Of a DNA stretch of 43,981 bases, positions 21,094-29,877 are shown piece after piece. The position numbers and the translations under genes were made by a program. Positions within the stretch are counted from its first letter, which is position 1; the number at the start of each line of letters is the position of its first letter. The notes under the pieces are model-generated. The model was not told where the DNA came from and did no database searches. It was given only the letters and a program-made list of their open reading frames with translations. Source of the stretch: an uncultured Oscillospiraceae bacterium (GTDB taxonomy: Bacteria > Bacillota > Clostridia > Oscillospirales > Oscillospiraceae); the NCBI GenBank assembly GCA_949948775.1, contig CATLHC010000016.1, positions 1 through 43,981 of the forward strand, written 5' to 3'.

Positions 21094-21210
21094 GCGTACT
21101 TTTGAATTATACACGCTATGAAGCGCTTTCAAGCAAAATCATTTAGGCGCAATTCGCTACAACTGTCTTACTTTTCGTTTATCCACATCTATAATTAATT
21201 CACTCATAAT

Positions 21211-21258
21211 AAAGATTCTCTTCCAAAAATTTGGGAGGGAATCTTTTCTTTATTTTTT
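21211..21258 (+). terminator. Intrinsic terminator downstream of the secreted protein gene
   Basis: AAAGATTC (21211-21218) pairs with GAATCTTT (21239-21246), with CTTCC/GGGAG-type inner pairing, followed by T-rich sequence to 21258. Confidence 0.7.
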
Positions 21259-21284
21259 CACAAGATATTGAAAACCACACCCCC

Positions 21285-21312
21285 CTGTCCGGCAGGAGGG
21301 ACATTTTTTTGC
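21285..21312. repeat. Second copy of the GGAGGGACATTTTT(TT)GC motif
   Basis: GGAGGGACATTTTTTTGC (21295-21312) nearly duplicates GGAGGGACATTTTTGC (20368-20383). The two copies flank the AT-rich segment carrying the Thr/Pro-rich protein gene. They may be leftover terminator halves or the boundary repeats of an inserted segment. Confidence 0.45.
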
Positions 21313-21354
21313 CCAAAACCATAGATTGGGGAAAACCGAAAAGGAGTTTTCCCC

Positions 21355-22800
21355 ATGAAGCTGTCCCAGATGCTGTCCGCCGTCGGGGCGGGATGCCCGC
21401 AAGAGGCTGAGATCACCGCCCTGACCTGCGACTCCCGCGAAGTTGTGCCGGGTGCATTGTTCGTGGCCATGGAGGGAGCCAACACCGACGGCCACTCCCA
21501 CATTCCCGACGCCCTGGAGCGCGGCGCCGCCGCCGTGCTGTGCCGCCCTCCTCTGCCCGAGGGCGTCCCCGGCGCGGCAGTGGACGATCCCCGCGCCGCT
21601 CTGGCCCCGCTGGCCGCAGAGTTCTACGGCCATCCGGAAACGGCCCTCGCCCTCATCGCCGTCACCGGCACCAAGGGCAAAACCACCACCGCCCACATGC
21701 TCCGGGACATTCTCACCGCTGCGGGCTGCAAAACCGGCATGATCGGCACTCTGGGCGCGTATATCGGCCTCAAAAAACTGTCCGACGCCCGCAACACCAC
21801 GCCGGAACCCATTGCCCTCCACCGCACCCTGCGGCAAATGGCGGACGTGGGCTGTACTCACGTGGTGATGGAGGTCTCCTCCCAGGCCATGAAGCTGAAA
21901 CGGGTTCGCGGCCTCACCTTTGCCGCAGGACTATTTCTGAACCTCTCCCCGGACCACATCGGCGGCGCGGAGCACGCCGATTTCGCCGAATATCGCGCCT
22001 GTAAGGCCGCCCTATTCCGCCAGTGCCGGGCCGCCGTAGGCAATGCCGACGACCCCAACTGGCCCGTCATGGCCGCGCAGGCCCCGGCCGGCGCGCCGGT
22101 CTCCACCTTTGGCTTCGGCGAACACGCCGACGTCCGCGCCTTGGGCGCCGTGCCGGACCCGGACCGTCCTCTCGCCTCGCTTCTCTCCGTGGAGGGTGTG
22201 AATTCGTATTCCGTCCCCCTGCCCGGAGTCTTTAACGCCGCCGACGCCTTGGCCGCCGTCGCGCTCAGCCGCGCCCTGGGTATTCCGGACGGCGCCGTCC
22301 GCGCCGGTCTGTCCCACGTCTGCGTCCCCGGCCGGGCACAGACCGTCCCCGTGCCCGCACCCTTCACCGTGGTCATCGACTACGCCCACAACGGCGCCAG
22401 CTTCGACGCCATCCTCTCCGCCCTGGCCGAGCACCATCCAAACCGCATCCTCACCGTATTTGGCGCGGGCGGCGACCGCCCCAAGCTGCGCCGGACCGAG
22501 ATGGCCCGCTCCGCCGCCCGGTGGGCGGACTACGCCGTGCTCACCGCCGACAACCCCCGCTCCGAGTCCGTGGAAGATATCTGCGCGGACATCGCCGCAG
22601 AGCTGGGAGGTCTGCCCCACGAGACCATTCCGGACCGCCGCGCGGCCATCTTTCGCGCCCTGTCGATGGCGAGGGAGGGCGACGTGGTGGCCCTGCTGGG
22701 CAAGGGGCACGAGGAGTACATCGAAGAGAACGGGGTCCGGCGGCCCTGGTCGGAGCAGGGAGCGGTGGAGGACCATTTCCGGGTGCAACGTTGTATTTAG
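21355..22800 (+). CDS. murE: UDP-MurNAc-L-Ala-D-Glu:meso-diaminopimelate ligase MurE
   Basis: Adds the third residue to the peptidoglycan precursor in the cytoplasm. Its 481 residues show VTGTKGKT (103-110), TTPE (148-151), the predicted carbamylated lysine K217 in YRACKAALF, VPGR (325-328), DYAHN (342-346), FGAGGDR (369-375), and DNPR (399-402) followed by SESVEDI. GKGHEEY (449-455) is also present. DNPR with GKGHE is the signature of meso-diaminopimelate-specific MurE. AAGGAG precedes the ATG. It is not in an mra/dcw cluster here. This is the canonical ligase of the two MurE homologues in the window. Confidence 0.95.
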   Translation: MKLSQMLSAVGAGCPQEAEITALTCDSREVVPGALFVAMEGANTDGHSHIPDALERGAAAVLCRPPLPEGVPGAAVDDPRAALAPLAAEFYGHPETALALIAVTGTKGKTTTAHMLRDILTAAGCKTGMIGTLGAYIGLKKLSDARNTTPEPIALHRTLRQMADVGCTHVVMEVSSQAMKLKRVRGLTFAAGLFLNLSPDHIGGAEHADFAEYRACKAALFRQCRAAVGNADDPNWPVMAAQAPAGAPVSTFGFGEHADVRALGAVPDPDRPLASLLSVEGVNSYSVPLPGVFNAADALAAVALSRALGIPDGAVRAGLSHVCVPGRAQTVPVPAPFTVVIDYAHNGASFDAILSALAEHHPNRILTVFGAGGDRPKLRRTEMARSAARWADYAVLTADNPRSESVEDICADIAAELGGLPHETIPDRRAAIFRALSMAREGDVVALLGKGHEEYIEENGVRRPWSEQGAVEDHFRVQRCI

Positions 22801-22861
22801 GCGGTTTTTTAATATTTCCCGTCATTTTTACGGTGCACAAAAACATGCAAACCCTATGGGT

Positions 22862-22887
22862 CATACCTCCTGGCGTGAGGAGGTATG
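22862..22887 (+). promoter_or_regulatory. Hairpin sequestering the Shine-Dalgarno sequence of the next gene
   Basis: CATACCTCC (22862-22870) and GGAGGTATG (22879-22887) form a perfect 9-bp stem with an 8-base loop. The GGAGG in the 3' arm is the ribosome-binding site, five bases before the AAG-AATG start context at 22892. Folded, it would block initiation, suggesting an RNA thermometer or a protein/ligand-gated translational switch. Confidence 0.65.
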
Positions 22888-22891
22888 AAGA

Positions 22892-23284
22892 ATGCAACAA
22901 ACCGAGAAGTACAAGCTGAGCCTGATCGAAAAGGACGACGTGTTCTCGCCGGACGCGCTGAACGAGAACGCACGGAAAATGGAGGCGGCGCTGAACACCA
23001 AATCCGATGCCGCCGCGGTGGAGGAACGCCTTGCCGCCCTGGAGATCCACAAGATTGTCGTGGGCAGCTACGCCGGAGGCTCAACGCACACCATCGAGCT
23101 GGACGCCACCCCGAAGCTCATCGTCCTTCACCGCAAGGGTTCTACACAGCTGTCCTCGTTCATCTGCGAATCCGACACCTCGCACGGCAGCATCATCGAA
23201 AACGGCTTTATCATTAAGCCGGACTCCGGCTCCTCCGGGATCAACTCCCAATACGACCGCTTTATGTATGCCGCTTTCATTTGA
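22892..23284 (+). CDS. Small phage-structural-like protein of unknown function (130 aa)
   Basis: The N-terminus (YKLSLIEKDDVFSPDALNEN, then ARKMEAALN) resembles the start of phage tail or appendage proteins that open with a short phase-setting helix followed by a coiled coil. The rest is beta-rich with Gly/Ser (GSYAGGSTHTIEL, KPDSGSSGINSQ), reminiscent of a tail-fibre head or receptor-binding fold. No other phage gene is nearby, so it may be a domesticated orphan. Translation appears gated by a hairpin over its ribosome-binding site. It ends at a strong terminator. Family assignment is by pattern only. Confidence 0.65.
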   Translation: MQQTEKYKLSLIEKDDVFSPDALNENARKMEAALNTKSDAAAVEERLAALEIHKIVVGSYAGGSTHTIELDATPKLIVLHRKGSTQLSSFICESDTSHGSIIENGFIIKPDSGSSGINSQYDRFMYAAFI

Positions 23285-23296
23285 GCAAGGATAGGA

Positions 23297-23330
23297 AAAG
23301 GCCCCCGGGAACTTCCCGGGGGCCTTTTTT
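23297..23330 (+). terminator. Intrinsic terminator
   Basis: GGCCCCCGGGAA pairs with TTCCCGGGGGCC almost without a loop, followed by six Ts; the A run before the stem could also serve the convergent S-layer-like gene on the minus strand. Confidence 0.92.
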
Positions 23331-23355
23331 GCTGGGATAGTTTGCTGGCCTTAAA

Positions 23356-26300
23356 TTAGGTCGCGCTCTGCAGGTAGTTGACGTAGATGTAGTCAATGAC
23401 CAGCGGGTTGTCGGCGTTCACGATGGCACTGACGTACAGGGTCGCGCCGCCGCCGTAAGCAGCCAGGGAACCGGCCTGGTTCAAGGTGCCCAGATCAGTG
23501 ATGCCGGGCCACTCGGAATCGTCGGCGCCCTTCTCGTCCAGGTTCACGTTGACCACCTTGGCGCTGGCCACGTTCAGCGTGGCCTGGGTCAGCACCGCAG
23601 TCGCCCAAGTGCTGGTGGCATCCTGTACGAAGTTGCCAGCCTGAGAGCTGTAGGTCGTGGCGGTGTACGAAGCGTGGGCAATGATGTCATTGGAAGCGGT
23701 AGCATCGCCCTTGATCGGAACGGCCACGCTGGTGTCGATCTTGTAGATCGTGCTGCCGTCGTTGGTAACCTTGTCGGTGGCAGTCAGATAGTAGAACTGG
23801 TCGCAGAACTTATGGCCGTTGGTAGCGAAGCCGGTGCCGCCGGGACGGTTGTCGTAGTCGTCCAGAATCTGAACAGCGGACAGAGTGCCGGCACCAGTCT
23901 TACCGAAGTCTTGCACGATACCCTCGACCCAGACGTTCTGCTTCACGCCGTCCTGATACATGGTGAACTGAGTCGCGCCCTCGCCGGTGGTATTGACCAG
24001 AGTCGGGGTGGGATCGCCCACGTAGTACAGGTTGTTGGCGCCATAGCGCACCACGGCGGCCTCAGGCAGAATGACGGTATCCATCTTGTAGCCGGTATCG
24101 CCGGTCTGAGCGTAGACGAACGGGCTGCGGGTGTAATAGGTCATGTTGTAGGTCGGGGTATCGCCCTTGATATGGCTCAGCTCAAGGTCGTTGGCCTCGG
24201 CGTTGAAGCGGATCTCCACGGAGCGGCAGCCGGCGGTCAGCTCGTCGATGCCCTCATAGGTGGTCACCTTCAGGTCGGAGGTGCCGTAGCCGGACACCAG
24301 GATGATCTTGGTGTCGTTGGTCCAGTACAGGCCGTTGGCGGGAGTGCCGTCGTCCACCTGGACCGCGCCCAGAGCCACTTCGGTCTTGCCGATGACCGGG
24401 TTGGCGGCCACGCCGAAGTCAGCTGCGGTGCCCCTGATCACACCCACGGTGTTGTAGTTCTGGTCGCTGGCGTTCTTGTCAGTGACGACCCAGCCCTTGT
24501 AGATGCCCTCGCCGATACCGTTGTTGATGGCGTTGCCGGTGCGGTAGGGGACGTCCAGACCGTCGGTGGCGCCGATGTCGTTGGTCTCAACCTGGCCGGA
24601 GCCGATGTTGTTCCAGGTCTTGGTGGCCACGGGCACGGTGGTCTTCTCACCCTCCAGGGTCACGCCGGTCAGGAAGTAGTTGAACGCGCCGGAGCTGGTC
24701 TCCTGGGTGTAATCCATGTAGGTGCCGTACACGAAGCTGTTGTCGTAGGTCAGCTTGGCGCCCAGGTACTTGCCCTCGTAGTCCAGCCACACCTTGTAAG
24801 CGCCGTACTGCCAGGCGGTGGCGGTGGTGAGGTCGGCCTGGGGGATGGTGCCGTCCTGGACGGTATCATAGAACTTGGACCGGTCCAGCGTGGAACCATC
24901 GGCCAGGGTCAGCTTGCCGTTGTTGGCGTTGTAAGCCGCGATGGTGACGGTGATAACGTCATCCACGGGGTGCAGCTTGTAGTATGCGCGGTTCTCATCA
25001 GTAGCGGTGGTCACTGCGCTGGGGTTGAAGGCATCCAGTTCGCCGTCGGCAGCGCCAGCACCGTCTCCGGTGGAAACGCCGTTCGCGGAGAGGAGAATGT
25101 TTTTGCCCATCTGGGCAGGGTCAGTATTCCAGTCGCCGTTGGTGCCGGTGACATGGATGCCCATCTCATAGTCCTTCAGGGCCTTGGCAGAGCCGGGCAG
25201 CAGAGCGTCCTGCTGGATGGTGTCGCAGTCATTGGTAGAGTCGTTGTCCTCGCTGAAATCGGTGGCATCGGTCTTGTCCACCACAGTCACAGTCTTGACA
25301 GTGCTCACATTGTCAACAGCGGTGATCTGGGAGGTCTGGATGTTCAGCGGGATAATGACGTCGGCAGTGCCGTCGCCGTCGTTATCGATCAGGGAGTACA
25401 GATCGACAGGACTATCGTTAAAGCTGGTGCGGGCCAGGGTGTAGAAGCGGCCGAAGTCCCCGTTGGGAACAAAGGCGCTGCTGCCCACCTTCATATCGAT
25501 CTGCTTCTTCGCGGGGTCATTCAGAGCGTTTGTGCCCGTGGTGGGATCCTCATCGGTCTTGATCACGCCGGTCTTGACCTTATCAGACTCCAGGATGGCG
25601 TAAGCGGTCTTGTCGGTCTTGTCGTCTTTGTTGTACCACACCTTGACCTCGTGGGCGAACAGGTCCAGGCCGGTCTCGGCGGTGGGGATCTCCTTGCCCA
25701 GGACCTTGCTGTTCTTGAAGGTGTAGATGTTGTTCAGGCGGTCGGTATCCGTGGAGGTGACCGGGTTATAAGCGGCGGGAGTGTCCGGGTCGTCATACTT
25801 CACGTTGCCGTAGGCGTACACCAGGCCGGTGGCCGCATAGTTCACAGGCACGCTGACCCGGGTGACCTTCTCGCCGGTATCCTGGTTGCCCACGATCACG
25901 GCGTGATTCAGCGGAGTCAGGCCGAAGTTCAGCTCGCCCAGCGGGGTGTAGACGTTGTAATCATCGGAGCCGATCACAGTGTGGTCGCCGGTCTGATAAC
26001 CGAAGGCGGGGGTGTACTTCACGCGCTCCGCCTGAGCGGCCTGGAACAGGATGGAGGCCACCACGTCACGGCGGGAAGCCAGGTGCAGGGTGGTGTTGTA
26101 ATGGGTGGACTTCACGTCCTTGAGCAGGTCGCGCTGCGTGGATACGGCGGACACCTGGATGGTCCAGTTGGTGCCGGTGAACTCATCGTTGGCGTCGTAG
26201 CCCATGGCGCGCAGGACCATGGCCAGGACCTCGTACCCGGTGACGTTGTCATAGGGGTTGAAGGTGGTGGCGGTGGTGCCCTTGATAATTTCGGCATTCC

Positions 26301-26655
26301 AGCAGTAGCCGACATAGGGAGCGAACCAGTCGTTCTCGCTCACATCCTCGAAGGGAGTATAGGTGGTGTACAGGTCCTTCTTGTCGGTGTTCACATCGCC
26401 GGTAGCCAGGCGGTAGATGATGGCCGCCATCTCGCCGCGGGTGATGTTGCTGGCGGGGCGGAAGGTATTGGCCTCCTCATCGCCCTGGAACACGCCCATG
26501 CCGGACAGGACATCGACGGCCTCGGTGAACGCTTCGGTCACCTGATCCTTGTCGTCCCAATCCTTGACGGCATCCTTGGCGCTGGCGGTGAGCATCAGGC
26601 TGAACGCCATGACCATCGCCAGAACCAGCGCGAGGAACTTCTTCAAGTTTCTCAT
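23356..26655 (-). CDS. Large SLH-domain surface protein, candidate S-layer protein (1099 aa)
   Basis: Exported cell-surface protein. The start MRNLKKFLALVLAMVMAFSL is a classic signal peptide ending at TASA; AAGGAGG 11 bases upstream supports it over an in-frame ATG at 26730. SLH repeats follow: DWDDKDQVTEAF...FRPASNITRGEMAAII and FEDVSENDWFAPYVGY...FNPYDNVTGYEVLA, with a third more degenerate repeat to about residue 200. SLH domains bind pyruvylated secondary wall polymers. The remaining 900 residues are Thr/Asn/Asp/Gly-rich, beta-strand-like and low in cysteine, as in S-layer proteins. It is monocistronic with an AT-rich promoter region. The main S-layer subunit is a reasonable inference; a large adhesin is the alternative. 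Confidence 0.85.
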   Translation of the reverse strand: MRNLKKFLALVLAMVMAFSLMLTASAKDAVKDWDDKDQVTEAFTEAVDVLSGMGVFQGDEEANTFRPASNITRGEMAAIIYRLATGDVNTDKKDLYTTYTPFEDVSENDWFAPYVGYCWNAEIIKGTTATTFNPYDNVTGYEVLAMVLRAMGYDANDEFTGTNWTIQVSAVSTQRDLLKDVKSTHYNTTLHLASRRDVVASILFQAAQAERVKYTPAFGYQTGDHTVIGSDDYNVYTPLGELNFGLTPLNHAVIVGNQDTGEKVTRVSVPVNYAATGLVYAYGNVKYDDPDTPAAYNPVTSTDTDRLNNIYTFKNSKVLGKEIPTAETGLDLFAHEVKVWYNKDDKTDKTAYAILESDKVKTGVIKTDEDPTTGTNALNDPAKKQIDMKVGSSAFVPNGDFGRFYTLARTSFNDSPVDLYSLIDNDGDGTADVIIPLNIQTSQITAVDNVSTVKTVTVVDKTDATDFSEDNDSTNDCDTIQQDALLPGSAKALKDYEMGIHVTGTNGDWNTDPAQMGKNILLSANGVSTGDGAGAADGELDAFNPSAVTTATDENRAYYKLHPVDDVITVTIAAYNANNGKLTLADGSTLDRSKFYDTVQDGTIPQADLTTATAWQYGAYKVWLDYEGKYLGAKLTYDNSFVYGTYMDYTQETSSGAFNYFLTGVTLEGEKTTVPVATKTWNNIGSGQVETNDIGATDGLDVPYRTGNAINNGIGEGIYKGWVVTDKNASDQNYNTVGVIRGTAADFGVAANPVIGKTEVALGAVQVDDGTPANGLYWTNDTKIILVSGYGTSDLKVTTYEGIDELTAGCRSVEIRFNAEANDLELSHIKGDTPTYNMTYYTRSPFVYAQTGDTGYKMDTVILPEAAVVRYGANNLYYVGDPTPTLVNTTGEGATQFTMYQDGVKQNVWVEGIVQDFGKTGAGTLSAVQILDDYDNRPGGTGFATNGHKFCDQFYYLTATDKVTNDGSTIYKIDTSVAVPIKGDATASNDIIAHASYTATTYSSQAGNFVQDATSTWATAVLTQATLNVASAKVVNVNLDEKGADDSEWPGITDLGTLNQAGSLAAYGGGATLYVSAIVNADNPLVIDYIYVNYLQSAT

Positions 26656-26916
26656 TGGATTTGTTTCCTCCTTGTCTATTTTTGCCGTTTTTTCGGAACC
26701 TCCCAGCGGAGTGTAATCGGGATAAGCCATCCTCTCCTATTTTCCTCTTATTTCCTGATTTATCCCATAAATATACAAATTTATCTATATTTATCCAATA
26801 TTATACAACTTATCCCTGAAGCAATCGTCCACAGGATCAATTTTCCTCTCGGATTGCAGATTCTGGAAATTCCGCGGCAAAAAAGAGGAGAGGATCGTTT
26901 TTCCCCTCTGAAATGG
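26656..26916 (-). promoter_or_regulatory. AT-rich promoter region of the large SLH protein with phased GATAA repeats
   Basis: On the minus strand TATAAT (26805-26800) lies about 145 bp before the start codon, with no good -35. Around it the hexamer GATAAA/GATAAG occurs four times, at plus-strand positions 26759, 26780, 26790 and 26809, about one or two helical turns apart. This could be a multi-site operator or curved DNA. The 140-base leader fits a long stable S-layer mRNA leader. No separate gene is seen here. Confidence 0.5.
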
Positions 26917-26950
26917 AAAAAATAGGAGCGTCCCTTCCGGGACGCTCCCA
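26917..26950 (-). terminator. Intrinsic terminator of lepA
   Basis: On the minus strand GGGAGCGTCCC pairs with GGGACGCTCC around GGAA, followed by TATTTTTT. Confidence 0.92.
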
Positions 26951-26955
26951 AATAT

Positions 26956-28767
26956 TCAGCCCTCATCATCCAACTTGAGCACCGCCATAAACGCCTCCGT
27001 GGGCATCTGCACCGTGCCCAGTGAGCGCATCTTCTTTTTGCCCTCCTTCTGCTTCTCCAGCAGCTTCTTTTTCCGGGTGATGTCGCCGCCGTAGCACTTG
27101 GCCAGCACGTCCTTGCGCAGCGCTTTTAGCGTCTCCCGGGCGATGACCTTGCCGCCGATGGCCGCCTGGATGGGCACCTCAAACATCTGACGCGGGATAT
27201 TCTCCTTCAGCTTTTCACAAATCCGCCTCGCCCGCTTGTATGCCTTCTCCCGGTGGGCGATGAAGGACAGCGCGTCCACCTGGTCGCCGTTGAGCAGCAG
27301 GTCCACCTTCACCAAATCGGAGGGGCGGTACTCGTCCAGCTCGTAGTCCAGGGAGGCGTAGCCCCGGGTTTTGGCCTTCAAGGTGTCGAAAAAGTCATAG
27401 ATAATCTCGTTCAGCGGCATGAGATACCGGATTTCCACCAAATTGGTATCTAGATACTGCATGTCCTTGTACTCTCCCCGGCGGTCCTGACACAGCGGCA
27501 TGATGTTGCCCACATAGTCCGGGGGCGAGATAATGGACACCTTAGCGTAGGGCTCCATCGCCTCCTTGATGGAGCCGGGATCGGGATAGTTGTGGGGATT
27601 GTCCACCCGCACAACAGTCCCATCCGTTTTTGTCACCTCATAAATTACCGACGGTAATGTGGTGATCAGGTCCAGATCAAACTCCCGCTCCAGCCGCTCC
27701 TGGATGATCTCCATGTGGAGCATTCCCAAAAAGCCACACCGGAACCCAAAGCCCAGGGCGATGGACGACTCCGGCTCGAAGGACAGGGAGGCGTCGTTGA
27801 GCTGGAGCTTCTCCAGCGCGTCCCGCAGATCGGGGTACTTGGAGCCGTCCTCGGTGTACACGCCGCAGTACACCATGGCCTGGGCGGGGCGGTAGCCGGG
27901 CAAAGGCTCGGCGGTGGGCCGGGCCGACTCGGTGATGGTGTCGCCCACCCGGGTATCCTTGACGGTCTTGATGGAGGCGGTGAACCAACCCACCTCCCCG
28001 GCGGACAGCTCCTTGGCGCTCTCCATGCCCAGAGGGCGCAGATAACCGCAGTCCAGCACCGTGTACTGGGCGCCGGATGCCATCAGCTTCACCTGCATTC
28101 CCGGCCGGATGGTCCCCTCCATCACCCGGAAGTAGACAATGACCCCCAGATAAGGATCGTACTGGCTGTCAAAGATGAGGGCCTTCAGGGGGGCGGACGG
28201 ATCGCCGGAGGGGGCGGGGATGTTGTGTACGATGTCCTCCAGCACCGCCGGGATATTGATGCCCTGTTTAGCGGAGATCTCCGGCGCGTCTAGGGCGGGC
28301 AGACCGATGATGTCCTCAATCTCATGCTTCACCCGCTGGGGGTCGGCGGCGGGCAAGTCGATCTTGTTGAGCACCGGGCGGATTTCCAGGTCGTGGTCCA
28401 GGGCCAGGTAGGTGTTGGCCAGGGTCTGGGCCTCCACCCCCTGGGCGGCGTCCACCACCAGCACCGCCCCCTCGCAGGCCGCCAGGGACCGGCTCACCTC
28501 GTAGTTGAAGTCCACGTGGCCCGGGGTGTCGATGAGGTTGAGGCAGTAGGTCTCCCCGTCGGCGGCCTTGTAGTCCATGCGCACCGCCCGTGCCTTGATG
28601 GTGATGCCCCGCTCCCGCTCCAAGTCCATGTTGTCCAGCAGCTGGGACTCCATCTGCCGCTGCTCCACCGCGCCGCAGATCTCGATCATCCGGTCGGACA
28701 GGGTGGATTTGCCGTGGTCGATATGGGCAATGATGGAAAAATTTCTAATTTTTGACTGGTCGGTCAT
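26956..28767 (-). CDS. lepA: Elongation factor 4 (LepA)
   Basis: Ribosome-bound translational GTPase that back-translocates stalled ribosomes and aids 30S assembly. The 603 residues are the typical family length. G1 AHIDHGKS (14-21), G3 DTPGHVDF and G4 NKIDLP are intact, followed by domain II, EF-G-like domains III and V, and the LepA-specific C-terminal domain ending in [22 protein letters not shown] lies upstream of the ATG. In many Clostridia lepA sits near rpsT, gpr and spoIIP; here rpsT and gpr are 6 kb away with other genes between. Confidence 0.97.
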   Translation of the reverse strand: MTDQSKIRNFSIIAHIDHGKSTLSDRMIEICGAVEQRQMESQLLDNMDLERERGITIKARAVRMDYKAADGETYCLNLIDTPGHVDFNYEVSRSLAACEGAVLVVDAAQGVEAQTLANTYLALDHDLEIRPVLNKIDLPAADPQRVKHEIEDIIGLPALDAPEISAKQGINIPAVLEDIVHNIPAPSGDPSAPLKALIFDSQYDPYLGVIVYFRVMEGTIRPGMQVKLMASGAQYTVLDCGYLRPLGMESAKELSAGEVGWFTASIKTVKDTRVGDTITESARPTAEPLPGYRPAQAMVYCGVYTEDGSKYPDLRDALEKLQLNDASLSFEPESSIALGFGFRCGFLGMLHMEIIQERLEREFDLDLITTLPSVIYEVTKTDGTVVRVDNPHNYPDPGSIKEAMEPYAKVSIISPPDYVGNIMPLCQDRRGEYKDMQYLDTNLVEIRYLMPLNEIIYDFFDTLKAKTRGYASLDYELDEYRPSDLVKVDLLLNGDQVDALSFIAHREKAYKRARRICEKLKENIPRQMFEVPIQAAIGGKVIARETLKALRKDVLAKCYGGDITRKKKLLEKQKEGKKKMRSLGTVQMPTEAFMAVLKLDDEG

Positions 28768-28815
28768 ATGGTTTAACCTCCGCGGGCCATGCCGCCGTTT
28801 GAATACTCAGCGTAC

Positions 28816-29871
28816 TTATGAGGCAAGAAGCGCCTCATAGTCATAGCTTTTGATATACTCCCGCAGCTCCTCCAGCCGCAGGGGACAGTTCTCATGGTTC
28901 AGCCGCCACAGGCCGTCCATCAGATTCTGGGCCTCCCAGGCCGTCACCTCGGAAGAGCAGTGGATGTGATCCGTGTAATAATTCAGGTTGGTGGCATGGG
29001 CGGTCGAGTGGAGAAAGCAGTGTACCGCCACATTATCCAGCTCCATCAGCCGTTCGGAGGCATATTCCACCGCGTTCAGGATGGCGTCCGCCTTGCCCTC
29101 CCGGAGCATCATATCCCAATATAGAATACTGTAGGGCGGGAACCAGATGACAAACTGCACCTCCGGATGGGCCTGGGCCCAGCCGCACACCACATCCAGG
29201 TTTTCCGACGCCGTCTCTATAAACGCGTCGCCGGGTTCAGGCTCCCCGCACACCTCCGGCCGGGTGTAACACTCTAAGGCGGTCTTTTTGCTGAACACAA
29301 AGCCCTCGTCCCACACATAGGCCTCGTCCAACGTCACCCCGGTGCCCGACTGCCGGTGCATCCAGTTGCTCAAAGCGGTCCGGTAGGTGTCCGCGTTCAG
29401 CAGATACTCCACATCGTCCAGAACGTTCTGGTTGTAGAGGTAATCGGGCAGCTCCACCGTGCGCTGGCTGTCCGGCCGGATGAGGATATTGGGGTCCAGG
29501 CAGAAATACACCCGGACCAGGTCGGGATGGGTACGGAACGCCAGCTTCAGCGCGGTGTCAAACTCGGAAATCCAGCCGTCGGGGAAGGTGATTTTCAGGG
29601 TCTTTTCCCCTGTCCCCTCCGTGAACCAGGACGCGCGGTAATTTGCCACCAGGGAGGTACCCATCACCACTTGGGTGTAGTCCTGGTGGCGAATCAGCCC
29701 CGCCATCTGGTAGCGCTGGTTATCGAACATGGCGGTCTCCCCCTCTTCGATGCCTCTCATGACGAAAAAGGGGTCCTCTCTGGACAGCAGCAGCACACAG
29801 ATCCCCAGGCACAGCACCGCTCCGGCCACCACCGCAAGAAAAAAAGTTTTTGCTTTCAAGGCGCCGTCCAC
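28816..29871 (-). CDS. SGNH/AlgJ-DltD-like partner of the MBOAT acyltransferase
   Basis: An N-terminal hydrophobic helix (about 9-29) anchors an extracytoplasmic domain of about 320 residues. VVMGTSLVANY (GTS at 71-73) resembles block I with the nucleophile serine, and YTDHIHCSS near 305 supplies the DxxH of an SGNH hydrolase, as in AlgJ/AlgX/DltD-like proteins. Such enzymes transfer acyl groups delivered by an MBOAT partner to polysaccharides. The MBOAT gene ends 6 bp upstream. The GTG at 29871 overlaps its ribosome site; a TTG at 29859 with AGAGAGG upstream may be the true start. The target polymer is unknown, perhaps a wall glycan. Confidence 0.75.
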   Translation of the reverse strand: MDGALKAKTFFLAVVAGAVLCLGICVLLLSREDPFFVMRGIEEGETAMFDNQRYQMAGLIRHQDYTQVVMGTSLVANYRASWFTEGTGEKTLKITFPDGWISEFDTALKLAFRTHPDLVRVYFCLDPNILIRPDSQRTVELPDYLYNQNVLDDVEYLLNADTYRTALSNWMHRQSGTGVTLDEAYVWDEGFVFSKKTALECYTRPEVCGEPEPGDAFIETASENLDVVCGWAQAHPEVQFVIWFPPYSILYWDMMLREGKADAILNAVEYASERLMELDNVAVHCFLHSTAHATNLNYYTDHIHCSSEVTAWEAQNLMDGLWRLNHENCPLRLEELREYIKSYDYEALLAS

Positions 29872-29877
29872 CTCTCT

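Larger units (their letters stand above)
21094..21354. other. AT-rich intergenic segment before murE
   Basis: No gene seen. A TATAAT (21190-21195) with weak TTACTT 16 bp upstream precedes the terminator-like hairpin at 21211. A convincing promoter for murE was not found. The stretch ends in AAAAGGAGTTTTCCCC, the murE ribosome-binding site. Confidence 0.4.

Noticed and set aside
26653..26730. Alternative upstream start for the large SLH protein
   Set aside because: Would put 25 polar residues before a perfect signal peptide; the inner ATG has AAGGAGG at good distance.
23674..26925. Long plus-strand open frame opposite the SLH surface protein
   Set aside because: Val/Gly/His-rich antisense shadow without a ribosome site; the minus strand has a signal peptide and SLH repeats.
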